Source: Datnioides undecimradiatus
Taxonomy: Eukaryota > Chordata > Actinopteri > Lobotiformes > Datnioididae
Direction: 5' to 3'
Length of the DNA: 64,000 bases
NCBI GenBank assembly: GCA_008933995.1
Contig: WARS01000026.1
Coordinates: 8,508,501 to 8,572,500, forward strand
How positions within the stretch are numbered: position 1 is the first letter of the stretch; every line of letters starts with the position of its first letter. Shown piece by piece: positions 41,019 to 53,979 of the stretch. A model generated the notes under the pieces. That model searched no databases. It saw nothing but the letters and a program-made list of their open reading frames with translations, and was not told the origin of the DNA. The position numbers and the translations under genes are program-made.

Positions 41019-44000
41019 ACTTACACATGCAACACTCTTGTGTTTTTGTACAGCAGTCATCCTCTGGGATTTTATGGCTCCATTGACTGGACAATTAGAC
41101 TGATGGTCCCCACCGCAACCTTCAGCCTGGCTTTGGTTCCTATTCGCTCTCCGTAGGCCCAGTTAACAAATTAAATTTTTATCATTCCAAGTTGGTAAAA
41201 ACCCTCCAGTTATACTTTGAAGCATCCTCCACACACTTGTTATTTGTTGCAGAGTGTGAGTTGTAGTTGCAAGACTTCGCTTTGCTTTTTTTTTTCCCTC
41301 CACTCAAGCTGTGCAACATCAACATGCCTGCATTAGTGAAATTTAGAGGGTTTAAGAGGAGTGAGATGATATTCTTAATTCCCTCCTCACACCAGGTGTA
41401 CCGGCATGTCTGTAAGTAAGTTGAAAGGCTGTGGGAGCGTAGGTGTAGTCCATGTGCGATGTTGCGATCAAGCTCTAGGAATCCGTGGATTGACAGCGGT
41501 TCTCATGCATCTCATTCCATCACTTTGCATATCTTCTCATTTGCCCAAAACTGTTGCCAGAAATGTGGATTTAATCACCACAGTCACATGTGCAAATAAA
41601 TCCAGTCCTCCTGCGAACCTGTTCGCCCTTCAGCACACCTCCTTTTTTTTCTTGTGGTACCACTGGTGATGATAGTACTTACAATAAACTATGATAAATT
41701 AAATGTGAGGCTACACGATACTGCATAATCAATACATGCCAGAAGTGAGAGCTCCCAGCCCATTTACCCTCATTAGTTTTACAGCATTTGATTAGTGTGT
41801 GGTAGCACGTTTCAGAGATTATTTTCAGCAGCAATCTATCAAGTATCAAATGATTCCAGTCAAAAGCTTCAGAACCTTGAGAGAACACCTGTTCGTGTAT
41901 GATGAAAGAAGCAAAGTAGATTTTTTTTCTCAAATCAAAGTGAAAGAAGGTGTTTTCCCTGTTGCTGTCAATTTAAATCACATTTGATAACTGCATATAG
42001 TTCATAACTTAGCAATCTAATGTAGTTTGAAGTTAAATCTTTACACCTTGAGCCTGCGGACAATGACCTCTCTCTGTGTTGTCCTCCTAGCCTACTGCCC
42101 ACTTTGTTCCCTCTGAATATCATCAGGTCATTTTGCGTCTCACCCCTGTGATAAATGAATCATCAGGGAAGCTAAATAGTGATCGTAGATTTTATTGCCA
42201 GACGCTAAATATCATGGCTGTCTATTCAGGACATGAGTAGCTGCTGAACTGTTAATGCAGGGAAATTGACATGGGGGATGGATTTTTCTGAGGAGCCAGG
42301 AGGGTTGATCAATACTGTTGCTATGGTGAGGCCGATTTGCTGCTAAGATGTTTTTATTTCACTGCCTTTCATGCTGTGTTGGAAATAAGAGGCAACACTG
42401 CCACAGGAGGAAAAAAAATCAATTAGCCAAAGTTTTGAATTGTTACCAGGAGCTATGATGTTGGGCAGTAAAATAAATAAATAAAATCATCCAATCCGTA
42501 CCCTCTGCCCACGAGCAGGAGGACGGCACTGTAGTTGAAAAGACGGGGCAACTTTGTCCATTTGTAAGTCCCGGCCTCTTGAATGAATCATGAAATTGAT
42601 TTTTCTCCGGATGACATTTACATCAGGGAGTGCAGCTCGCTATTCACTGTCACATCTCTTTTCCTAAAGACTGGGGCAAAACTTTGTATTGAGCGCAGGT
42701 GAACTTCGTCTTGTTCTCCTGTCTGGGGAAGCGGCCCCTTCAGACTAGCTGTCTAAGTGAGGCATTGACGTCCTCTGCTCTCATAGCCCTGACAGGCTCC
42801 GGTCGGCTTTTTATCTCTCCTTTTTTTCACCGAATCATCACTGTGATTGATTTGAAGGAGATTGAAGCCTTGCAGTGTGATCTATTCAGCTGACAGTGGT
42901 AAAGACAGACACCAAAGGAATATGAGGGCTCTCTGTGTGTGTGCGATGTGTTATCTAACAAGCTCTCAAAGTGACACAAAATGACAGAGGTTAATTATGT
43001 CTATTTTTCTAAACACACTTGCCATTTGTATATTGATGCATGCAACAGCGTGGGTCAATTAGGCACATATCTAGTACTGTGTTCAGCCCGTAGGAGACAT
43101 GGTTGGCATGTCAAGTGTGCAGCATATGAAAAGATGCCTACATTAAAGTGCACACAAAGAGCTCCATTACCATTGCTGAAGGAAGGAAAGCTGTCTCATG
43201 GATATGCCATGATCCACGCTAGTGCCTTTGGCTTTTGCATTTTCTCTCCTTTACATGTTAATTGGCTTTTATTCAAAATGTGTGACACCTAGAGTGACCC
43301 CACTTTGTACATTATATGTACGAACAAGTATCTCTAGTATCTAGTAATTCCACCTCTTCAACTAACTTAAGAGTTCTCTCCAAAAGAAGCGTCAGCATAA
43401 TAGTCAGCACATGACTAAACACCAAACTTGACTATAAATAATAGAGCAGGGTGTCCTATCACAGGCATTTTATCATATAAGACAGTGAAATAAATTAGTA
43501 TGATGAGTATCCTCACTGGAATAATCTATTTTGGGCATCATGTTGATATTTTTAAACTGTTGATGCGATTGCTGTATGTCGTTAAGAGAAAAGTCAACAA
43601 AGCTTACAGCTGTACAAAGGTTTTTTGATCATGTAACATACAAGGACAGAGAATGATAAGTTGGATATTTTCAAATTCTCAATTTTGAGAAAGGCTCAGT
43701 GGGATTTACTTGTAGATTGAAATTCAAAACTTTGACTGAATGTTAATAACCTAAATGATTAGAATTCCACCCTTCCTTCACAACAAGAACAGGAGAATTA
43801 CCGGATATTACAATATGAGTCAAAACGCTCTACCTGTCTGGCTTTCCAAGAGGTTCTGATTTAAGTTTGATTATTGCACTCAAACTCAAATGGAAGACAG
43901 ACTCGTCATCTTTTTCACTTTTTTGCAGTGGCTGGGGAACAGTAATATGCATAGACAACAAAAAATTATCCTTACACTGCTATCTTGTTTCCAATTTTCA

Positions 44001-44780
44001 GACAGACATGATGTCATTTTGATCGTAACTGGCTTCCCTCAGATCAAAGTGAGGCTGAGACTGCACCTGTATTCATAAATGAGCTGCGATGACATGTCTT
44101 AAATCTTCTGTGAATTTAGCTCTTGATAAAATAGATATGAGGACAATATATCCATTTATTCCAGCAAAAGGAGTGATTACACGCTATGGTATGTGAATAT
44201 CACATCAACGTTACGTACAGCACACAACACCAGAGTCCCTGAAGGAGGAAATATGGTTGAAACATCCCTGTATCCTTGGGATTATTTTTTTTGTCTGACC
44301 ATTTCACACGAAACATGATATAAACATAATTGACAAATAAACAACAAAATTCTGCCAAAGAAGGGTCATGCTGTCAAAACAGTCTTCAAAATACAGACTT
44401 TTATTTTATGCTCTAATAACAGTCTTTTCACAAATAATAAACATGGCTGACAGACTCTAAAGACTTGATGAGTCACTGGTTACACACATTTCTGCTGGTT
44501 TTGTCGAGTTTTTTCTGTAGAATTGATACCACACCAAAATTGCTTAATTTTGCAGTACACACCTACAAATGTATAAACTTAATAGCAATCAAACCTGCAG
44601 TATCACACTGAAATGCAATAATTCAAAGTGCTGCTGCACTAAATGTTATACTGCCACCTGAATTGTAAGGAATAAAAACCAAAACGTAAATGATAACAAA
44701 ATAAACATAAGTAGAAATGATGAATGCATTTTAAAACTGAATTTAATTATCGCTATGTGGGTATTCTGAATACATTATCA
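41017..44780. other. Intronic sequence without recognisable feature
   Basis: AT-rich grm7 intron DNA. No coding family, clear repeat family or RNA gene is recognised. Confidence 0.45.
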
Positions 44781-44784
44781 ATAG

Positions 44785-44870
44785 TCCAGTGATTCTCACT
44801 TCTGGTCCTTGAGACTGAAACGCCTGCTGGTTTCTATTGCAGCCATTTAATCTGATGCTGACTTATGGCA
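44785..44870 (+). mobile_element. hAT-like transposon end
   Basis: CAGTGATTCTCACTTCTGGT, CCTTGAGACTGAAACGCCTG and CTGGTTTCTATTGC match the left end of a common teleost hAT derivative whose terminus is CAGTGNTTCTCAA. The right terminus is not evident, so this is a truncated copy. Confidence 0.5.
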
Positions 44871-47010
44871 CGGTCAGAGCAGATCTGGCAAGGTGAAATT
44901 TACTCAGCAGGTGGGACAGGAAATAATGTGGGCAGGGTAACAAGCGTAAGCTGCAGGTGTTAGCATAGCCAACAGGCTAAGAATAGCACTCCACAAGTTG
45001 AACAATATACACTTATCAGTTCATTTATACTCTTTTTATTCTCTATCCTTGCACTATTGGCCAGTCACACAGTGTGAACCTTCTTCTGCTGCTTGTGTTC
45101 TTTAAGCATGCAGTTGTGCAAACAAGGATACAAACAATCGATACTTACTTAAGAAGAGGTCAATCCCACCTGCTCTTTCAGCGAGTCTCACCATTTTGCA
45201 GGTCAGAGTTCAGTCAGATTGAACTCTGCCCAGCAGGATCAATTCATGACAAGAAGCTAATGCGTTTCGCCTGCCACTGAAATGTTTTTTTAGGTGAAGC
45301 TGGTGAGTATAGATGCAGATGAACGCATTCAAATTAGAAATAGAAGGTATGTAAATGGACAGAACGGCAGCCAAAATATGAGTCTCGGCACCTGGATTTG
45401 GCGATGAGGTGCATAGAATGGATGTTGGCATTGGATGAAATAAATGTTGAAAAAACAGCCATTATTTTTGCATTTAAATTGGGACGTTTTGTGAAATGAC
45501 TGTTAACTGTTTTCAGAGCATGAACTGCACTCCAGGAAATTTCAGACCTGCAAAGGCACTAATTAAATAACCACAGAGCGAAATGTAGCCCCAGAGCCTG
45601 ATTTTTTTTTTAATTTCCATTCTTTTTGGTCTTTTTGGGAGAAGCGGGGTTGTGAAGAGAGTGCTCCCGTGCTCATGTTCAGTGAAGCAGGTGTATACTG
45701 TCACACACAAACACAATGCAGTGTGAGCAACTAATGCAATATTAATAAAATGAATAAAATATCACCATGTTAGACACGTTGTCATTGCTGCTGACACGAG
45801 GTCATTGGGTCAGCAGCCTGCCATGGGGAAGATATGAGAAACCATGCACGCCTGATCTTAATGTCTTGGCCATTCCCAGAGCCCTGGGGGGATGGTGTAC
45901 TTTATTATTCAGCTACATGATCACATGTAATGGGACTAAATGTTTCTCAGTGAAAACACACCTTGCACATCCATATTCCTGTCCTCATTTGTTTTCCAGG
46001 TATTTTCTAGTTTGTTTATGTGTGTAAAGTCCTAAATATTGATTCAGCCTCTTAAATGAGGTGTCATCCCTGCTGAAATCGTCTTTGCTTGACGTTTGCA
46101 GGAGCTTGACGCTTCCAGTCGGGCTATTACCCACATTTTCTCCAAGTGCATCAGAGGAGGGAAGAGGGTACCTGCTTAAAAGCTTAGCTGTGCTCACATC
46201 GAGGTCACACCAGTATTCCTTCAAAACTTATTGTCGGTATGGCTGTAAAATGTGACAAGAATAGCACTCTTAGACTTTGTTGGAAGTTTTCTGCAGTTTA
46301 TCTGGAGAGCAGAAGGAGCCAGAGAAGAGGAAACCCCATTACGTCCGATCCTCTTACGGGGATGAGTGGAGAAGCATGAGGAGGTCTCTGCTGGCTGCTG
46401 GTCGGCCTCTCACTCATCCTTCCAAAAGGAAAAATGTCCCCGTTGCTTCAGCAGAAAACGCTTTAGTGTGGGCTGAAAGGCATTATCACAGGGCTCATTG
46501 TAGTTTGTTTCAACGCAGTGATCTGTGATCCATGCAACACTTTGGACAGAGCTTGAATTACAAAGTCAGTCAGCCATGCTAGACTTCTGTACTATACGAC
46601 TAAATTACATCTAAGTTTGTTTTTACTGTAGAAACCCTTATGAATACAAAATGTCTGTATAGATCAATAGGAAATTTGCCTTTTAAATATGATCTGTTTT
46701 TTACCAGGCAAACTCCTCTCAGTTCTTCAAATCCTGGTAAATGAGTTAAGTGAATTTGTTAAAAGGCTGCCTGTGAGAGTGTCTGCCGCTTCAAAAGGGG
46801 GCATGTGTTGTGGTTCCTCTCAGACCTGGGCTCTCTGCTTTGTTCTCTGTTTTATCGCTTTCTCAACACTTTTCCCCATCCAGCTCTGAAATCACATGGC
46901 ACCTTAGAAATTATATTGCACTTAAGACTAATCCTCTGGATCTACTTGTCAGGGAGAATTCCCTCTCAACACATAAAAGGTGTTGCATTTTAAGGAAAGG
47001 GGGAGCAAAC
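44871..47010. other. Intronic sequence without recognisable feature
   Basis: No gene, repeat family or RNA is recognised. Short open frames only. Confidence 0.45.
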
Positions 47011-47014
47011 TGAT

Positions 47015-47235
47015 GAAAACAGTAGTGTAGAGCCATGCTATCAGTTCTGCACGACTGTGCTGTGAAGCACAGTGGTGTATTTGCAAAATGCTAACTGCGT
47101 TCTTATAGTGACAACATTAAAATGCTTATGTTCAGTAGGGATTGTTTTCCGTGTTCACCATTTTAGTTTAGCATGTTTGCATGCCAACATGTGCTAATTA
47201 GCTCTAAATGCATGAATGACTGACCACAGCTGACC
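47015..47235 (-). repeat. 'GGTGGCGCTAGAGGAAAAGT' teleost repeat, reverse copy
   Basis: AGAGCCATGCTATCAGTTCT, GAAGCACAGTGG, CAAAATGCTAACTGC, CGTGTTCACCATTTTAGTTT, GCATGTTTGCATGCCAACAT and GTGCTAATTAGCTCTAAATG follow the reverse strand of the family consensus. Confidence 0.6.
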
Positions 47236-47274
47236 ACAGATAGTCCAAACATGAGTTAATTAATAATAAGTCAC

Positions 47275-47395
47275 AGCCATGCTATTGGCTCTGTGAGGCT
47301 CATCTAAAAACACTCTAAAACAAAGATGCTGCATTTCAAGCTGTACCAATGATGATACCAAATGGTATACACTTCCTCTCTCCTAAGTGGGTGCT
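47275..47395. repeat. Repeat fragment sharing a segment with 53575-53660
   Basis: Starts like the preceding family (AGCCATGCTATTGGCTCTGT, GAGGCT) and then switches to CTCTAAAACAAAGATG, ATTTCAAGCTG and ACTTCCTCTCTCCTAAGTGG. The second part recurs at 53575-53660. Confidence 0.5.
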
Positions 47396-47679
47396 GTCAC
47401 GTCAGCCCCTCCATCCCCCACCTCGTTTCATTTTGTGAATGTAGGGTTGTGGGTCGCGTGACGTTATCAGTAGTCATCCTCTCTTTCTCCCTGTCTTTCC
47501 CGCTTCTCTTCAGCTGTCACTGTTATAATAAAGCAGAAATTCCATAAAAAATGAGGCGTAGCTGAGACAAATGGAAATATCATTAGTGTTGCAGACATTT
47601 GATCATAAAGCAACGTCCTGGATAAATAAACATTTTGGATGGCATGATAGGCTTAGAGAAGACACTCTCTTTTCACTCG

Positions 47680-47810
47680 ATTGCACTTAAAACCACAAAT
47701 GTTAACCTCGTGTTGACGCTTGATGAAAAGTAAGGAGGATTCAGCCAGATCATGAATGTCTAAAAAAAATTGAATGGTATCTCCAGTTGTTGTCTGTCTT
47801 GATCAAAAGA
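47680..47810 (+). repeat. Fragment of the 'GGTGGCGCTAGAGGAAAAGT' teleost repeat
   Basis: AAAACCACAAATGTTAACCT, CGTGTTGACGC, GATGAAAAGTAAGGAGGATT and ATCATGAATGTCTAAAA are a diverged version of the central unit seen at 5040-5120. Confidence 0.5.
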
Positions 47811-48589
47811 CCAACAATGCATTTCCTAAAACCACACCATGAGCATTAGTAAGAAACAACAGCACCATATTTGATTTCCACGCATGGATACACACCTTTT
47901 TACACAAAAAGACTAATGCTACATTACACTTAAAACGCTCAACTTTGTGCAGTGTGCTGGCAACTTGAAATGGACAGGAGGAGCACTGCTCACATGGCTC
48001 TCTTGCTGTCCCTGGAGGCTGGTGGCACGAGGCTCTGTTTAGACTGCATGTCCATGTGAGAGCTCTAATGTAGATAGGCATGCCACTGAAGAGCGGCAAG
48101 AAATAGACAGGGAGTCATCGCACGTCAGCTTAAGCTGCGAGAGAGGGAAGAGAAACCACAATGGTCCATCTTCTACAGTGTTAATATTTTCTCCGTTACC
48201 ACTAGTGGTACCCAGCACTGCAGATACACTTGTAACACTTTTATGTGCCCTGGTTTGACATTGTCTCTGGAAACATAGAAGGTATTTGTTGTTGATTGTT
48301 TGCAGTTGGTGCTGTAAAATTGAGATCCCAGTCACCTCCGCTGCAGGAATCTTTGTTGAAGTGGAGGAAGACGTATTAGCAACATTTAATGTAAAAGAAG
48401 CAAAAACACAATGCAAAAAACAATATATTACAAGTAAAAATTACATTAATAATGAAGTGTTTAAGTGAGTAAAGGCACAGAATTATCAGTCAAATTCACT
48501 TAAGCTATCTATTATTCAGACATAGTGCTCAAAATTAAGGAAAACTGGTCCTGCCGTGGTTATTTTAGCATCATTATTAAATTATCGTT

Positions 48590-48800
48590 ATGGGCGCACC
48601 GATGTTTAGTTAATTAAAGTAACATTTTAAGGTGGAGCTAATTTGAATACTATTTAGCTGGGTGGTTAAATCAGACAGAAACATGTTTTACATTTTATTG
48701 TATGTTGTGTGGGTTTCAAATTTCAAATAAATGTAGTTATGTAAAAATATATCCCCTTTCAGTTGTTGTCACGATGGACTATAAGTAGCATAAATGAAGA
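48590..48800 (-). repeat. 'AAGTAC/ACTTTTACTT' teleost repeat, partial
   Basis: TTAAGGTGGAGCTAATTTGA, GCTGGGTGGTTAAATCAGAC, TCAAATAAATGTAGTTATGT and ATAAGTAGCATAAATG align in order with the family also found at 18475-19205 and 26885-27245. Confidence 0.5.
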
Positions 48801-51800
48801 GGATGCCAAAAATTACATCCTTTAACAATAGTTATTGTACTCATAGTGAATATACTTAGTTACTTTCACCAGTGATGGAGAGCATTTAAAAACCAAATTA
48901 GACCAAACTCTGTCTTCATGGCCCGATACTGCTAGAGGTAAGTGAACTGATCCATGGAAATTATGTTAAATTTAACATCTGTGATTATTCGCTTGTGTGT
49001 GATTCACTACATTTGCATGTGTATTTGTGTGTGCTGTTTGATCTCATAGATGTCATGGCCCAGTGGGCTCTCTCACAGTATACATAATAAACTGTCATCT
49101 GGATCCATTCCTTGTCCTTCAGTTGTGTTATTACAGCAGGGCCTGGGGTGCATCAGTTGCTAACAACAGATAGTAATATATAACCATTATATCAGCCAAC
49201 ACAGTGTGGACCTTTACAGGGAGACTAAATTATTAGAGTGCAACATGGGCCTGGGGTAGTTATGCTAAAATACCTGTTGATTTTACATGTGAAAATGAAA
49301 GAGTGTAACTTTGGAGTTTCATTAGCTTCAATTTCATTTTGTCTGTATTTCCCTCGAGATGATGTTTGGTGTTTTGTTTTGTTTTTCCTCTCTCTCCTGG
49401 CAGGCTGCGCAGTGTCTCTGCTCTTTTGAGCTTGAAATGTATACTGTGCTGCAGCAGCTCCAGCATACATAAAAAATCAGTTGACAGGATAACTGTTTTC
49501 AGATGCAAATCCCGTGGGATTTCAAGTGCTCTCTGAAACGCCTGCATCTGACAGTTACATTGATTTGGGGGAAGACCTCAATCACCATTGACATTTTGCA
49601 AATTAGGGAAGCTCTTTCCTTTCAAATGGTGTTGCTTAAACTGCAATTGACTGCTGGACAGGAGCTATTGGTGACAGAATAGAGTGTTTTTTAACTGCCT
49701 TATCAGTGTTAGAGCATTCACATGTTGCCAACATTGAGGCCAGGAGGATCAATAGTGTGTCATTTATCAATGGATTATGCATAGAGCTGTCACGCGCTCT
49801 CTACCTGGAGGTCGAAAGCCAATCAAATGTCATATTTGCTGATGAATTTACTGAGGCATTTGGGCAACAAAACCAGCCAGTCAAACATCATTGTCCATGC
49901 ACTTCTGTCAGTTGATATGTTTCTAAAATGTGTATAATATTTAAGAGGGCTTAATAAGTTTTACCCTGAGATTGATTTTGTAAAATCTCAATCAAATACT
50001 CTGTCAGTTACTTCATTTTTAATAGCAAATGCTGAAACGTTTCCTGTTAGAGCCTGTACCTGAGTGTCAGTATTAATCACACTGTTGGGACAAAAAGCCG
50101 TTAAAATATTCACATTGTGAGAATATTCAGCTGGACCTCACAGGAATAACCAGTGAATTACAGGGCTAAGATCTAGTTTCTGGTTAAGGCGGCAGTAAGG
50201 GTGGGGTTGGACATATAGCAGTCACGGTTAAGGCTGGGATAAGTCTCCACAGGACTGATGTAAAATCAGATTTATGCTTGACATAAGGGGTTAACGGCCT
50301 GCTGTAGACACCTTCGCTGTAGGTTTTTATTTATACTGTACATCAGTATCAGATGTCACTGCTTGATGGCACCACTGCAACACTAGATAGATGCATTGTG
50401 TGTATGTGTGTATGTGTGTGTGTGTGTGTTTGTTGCGTGTCCATACAGGCCACATTTTGCTTTATTTGTATTCTCCACAGTAGCTGTTGTTTGCATTCTT
50501 TCATTCTCTTTGTAATATAGAGTGAAGGTGGGCAACACAAATACTTATACAGTCAAACCGGAGTCACATCAGGGTTAAATGCCTATTTCTTTGTCTCATT
50601 ACAGATCAGGAGACTGCTCCCTGTTCAGTTGCTGTGTTATATTCATTCATTCACAGTGATAGAGAGCAGAAAGTCGGCAATTGAGATGTCTTTGCAAGAT
50701 GTTTGTTATGCCAAATCTTTCTTTAACTTTCTTTAACTTCCCCAAAAGCTCATATCAGATACAGAATAGCTTACAGCACATCTTTGCTGGCTATGTGCCA
50801 TAACCCCTTAATGTACAACTTTAAGTCAAGCGTGTTTATACTTGCATTTATCATTACAGGGGCTTGTTTCTTTTAGGGAATAAGCTAATGAAGTCAGCAA
50901 TCAGTTTTTTGTTAAGGTTATTCTTCCGATTAGTTCAGGGTTGGTTGAAGGGTTAAGGTTGACCTAAAAGCCTCCAGGGTATAAGTATGCGTCCATGCTG
51001 TGTCCTCCTAAGTAATAAAAATGTGTGTGTGTGTGTGTGTGTGTTTTAGGGTGGCAGTAATCCTACACTCTCAGTGCTCAAGCAATTTTCCAGTTCCTGC
51101 GCACAGCTGGAAGCTGCATCGCACCTTTTTATTTAGGGAAACCATCCACACAGAGGTTCTGATTTTGAATGTAGTCTAATGAATATGAAATAAAGAAATA
51201 AATAAAAACACTTGAAGGCACTTGAATGCGCTCTCTCTGTTGGTCGTAGAACAAGCGGCTCAGAACAGACCAAGACTTTGATGTGGTTTTATATACAATT
51301 CACTCTGCGATAATAATGTTAAAGTTTTATCCATTTAGACCAATTGCAGTTCACATGAGCTTTCAATGAGACCACTTAAATGTAATTTTACTTATTTGAA
51401 CTTTGAATCATATTTTGTATCATATAAATCATATAAATTGGTACTTGAATCACATTTCTGACGTCAAAGCTTTTGCACACGCACAATGTGTATAGAAAAT
51501 CTCTGCTTAACATAATGCGCATATGAAATGCTTTATAAAGTAGAAAAGTACATTTCAGTTTTGAATGATCAACGAACCAACAAGTTTAAAAGTATGTGTT
51601 TCAGACCCTCTGAATATATATTTAACGTATCTATCTTATTTCAGCTCATTTGACAGATTGTGTTACTGGCAGACTTGAGATCCACATGAGTTGTTTTGAG
51701 AAAGATGCATGTTAGTGCTCTTGTGGAAAATAAAGATAACCCTTCAGTAGTGGTGTGTGACAGTTCCATTGTATTCGACTGGGCCCGTTCCTGTTTCGGC

Positions 51801-53475
51801 TGGTTAACTTGTCTGAGGGTAATTGTCTGATCTGGCGTCTGCTGCGCATCTCTGATTCTGGCTCTGAAATACATGTCAGCGTGCAGCCTTCTGACACTTT
51901 GTCTCACTGCGAGTGGAAGTTATGTGAAATGTGCGTGTCACAAAAACACATTCCACATAAATCTTCTCAGTCCATTAGTCGAGACACTTGCTCTGATGAA
52001 TCATGATCTCAGTGAGAATGAGAGTCTGTTTACACAGAATAGCTCTATCTGAAAGACTGTGTCCAGTACTTTCAGACTTGGCAGGTTATTCACTACGGCA
52101 CTAGAAAAGCTTCTTGTGCTCGCTGAACAATTGTCCATTGTTCTGGCTGTGTGGTAGATCCAGTGCGTTGCTGAGAGGACTACCAGGTCAGAAGCCCTCA
52201 GTGATGCACTGGAGCAGCAGCACGAAGCGGAACTGAGAGCCGGTGGGGGGGCCAGGTCACGACTGGACACTGGATAATTTTTATCAGAGTGTGAGCCGCA
52301 GGGCAGGAAGATAGCAGACATACAGAGACTTTAATAATCTTTCTTCAAGATGTACAACAACCACCTTTCTCTTATACCTCACAGTTTAAGAGTACTTAAC
52401 AATATAATGTTGACTAGTAGTAGTAGTGTAACAAAATCCTTCAGAGGTTAAAGGACTGTATCAGTGGGTTTGCCTACTGTTACTTTGTTATTGTCATTAA
52501 TGGTCACAGACTTACAAAACCACTGGCACATGCAGTTTGTGTTGGTTCAGGAGGCTCGCTCAACACCCTGCACCTGCGACACACTCTTTATGTGTGTGTT
52601 GCAGAGCCTCTTGCCTTTATTTGCCCCCCATGTTACCCAGTTAAAGCAGCCACACTGCTCAGCTGAGAAGCACTCAACTACACAGTCACACAGCCTTCTT
52701 TTTTTGAGCCCTGCTGCAGTTCCTAGCAAAAGTAGAAAGTGAAATGATCTGTTAATAGTTATATTGACATCATACCAGCAACATGCATTTTCCACTCCAG
52801 TTTCAATGTCTCTATTGATGTATTATCTCACAGACAAATGCTGCTTCAAACATGATGATCTGCACCACCTGGAAAAGTCATTTTGCATACTTGGCTATTA
52901 ACATCAGGGCCTGTTCTCCAAAACCAAGCTCGCTCATTTTGAAAATTGAAATTGATGTAAAAAAACCCCACAATTTGCTGAAACACACACGATCCAAACC
53001 AGGAAACGCAGGCCAGGGATGACTCAGTGGTCCCTGCTTTCGCTCCTGGCTGCAGGACGCTCTGGCCATGATGTCCTCGTCAAGCTCATTACCATGATTA
53101 CTTTTTTTTTCGGCATGTGTTGTGATATATGAAAAGACCCAAAATGAACACTGTACGTGGAGCACTGGGAACAAATTATTTAAACAGTTGAAAGATTATT
53201 CCACTATTGCATATTAGTCAGGATATGACAATGCACCTGCTGGTATCCTAAAGATTAATTTTCATGTAAACGAGGCCTCTGCTGCATACCTTGCATTTCC
53301 TCCAGATTTAATTTTTTGTGAAATCCCAGTCAAGTTCAAAGTTCAAACTGTGCCTGTGACTACTTTAAAGTGCAATGAATAAAATGAGCACATCCCATTA
53401 GTTGACTCAGGGTAGTTCAAATTAAGCTCAAATTAAGCTTAAAAAAGCCTCAAGAACCAGATAAATATCTAATTA
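48801..53475. other. Intronic sequence, microsatellites only
   Basis: Contains TG-rich runs at 50413-50429 and (TG)n at 51022-51044, and a perfect 11-bp tandem doublet TCAAATTAAGC at 53417-53438. No gene or larger repeat family is recognised. Confidence 0.45.
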
Positions 53476-53479
53476 GGTT

Positions 53480-53975
53480 AAGTGTTTACAGTCATGCTGC
53501 ATGAGGCTGTACATGCTTTTATACTCACAACAACTACACTAGCATCTGTGATGTTTAGCAGGTGTAATCAAAGATGCTCTAAAACAAAGATGACACATTT
53601 CAAGCTGCAACAATTGTATGAACTGTTACACACTTTCTGACTCCTACGTGGCCGCCCCTAAGTCGATCAGAGACTTCTGATTTGTCATTGTGAAAAATAC
53701 CATTTTGGAGTCAACAGATATGTGGCTTGTGAAAAATGGTTCCAATATTTACTTTGGTGACTGTGGGGCAAAAGAATCAGTGATGATCTTTGCTCACTTT
53801 GTCCATTTGAGTGAATAAACTTGGGACCTGCTGCTAGTCTCCTGAAGGGGTAGCTCACTGGTGAAACCCATGTAAGACTCATATACAGGAAATGACCCTA
53901 AGTGCGGGTCATCTTAGTTAAGTGTATTAGCGTGCCAACATTTGCCAATTAGCACTAAATGCAAATAACTGCATA
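53480..53975 (-). repeat. 'GGTGGCGCTAGAGGAAAAGT' repeat copy split by an insertion
   Basis: The left part (about 53490-53565) has GAGGCTGTACATGC and TGATGTTTAGCAGGTGTAAT. The right part (about 53910-53970) has CATCTTAGTTAAGTG, TAGCGTGCCAACATTTGCCA and ATTAGCACTAAATGC. In the family consensus these lie only about 20-30 bp apart; here about 340 bp intervenes, beginning with the CTCTAAAACAAAGATG segment shared with 47.3 kb. Confidence 0.5.
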
Positions 53976-53979
53976 ATAT

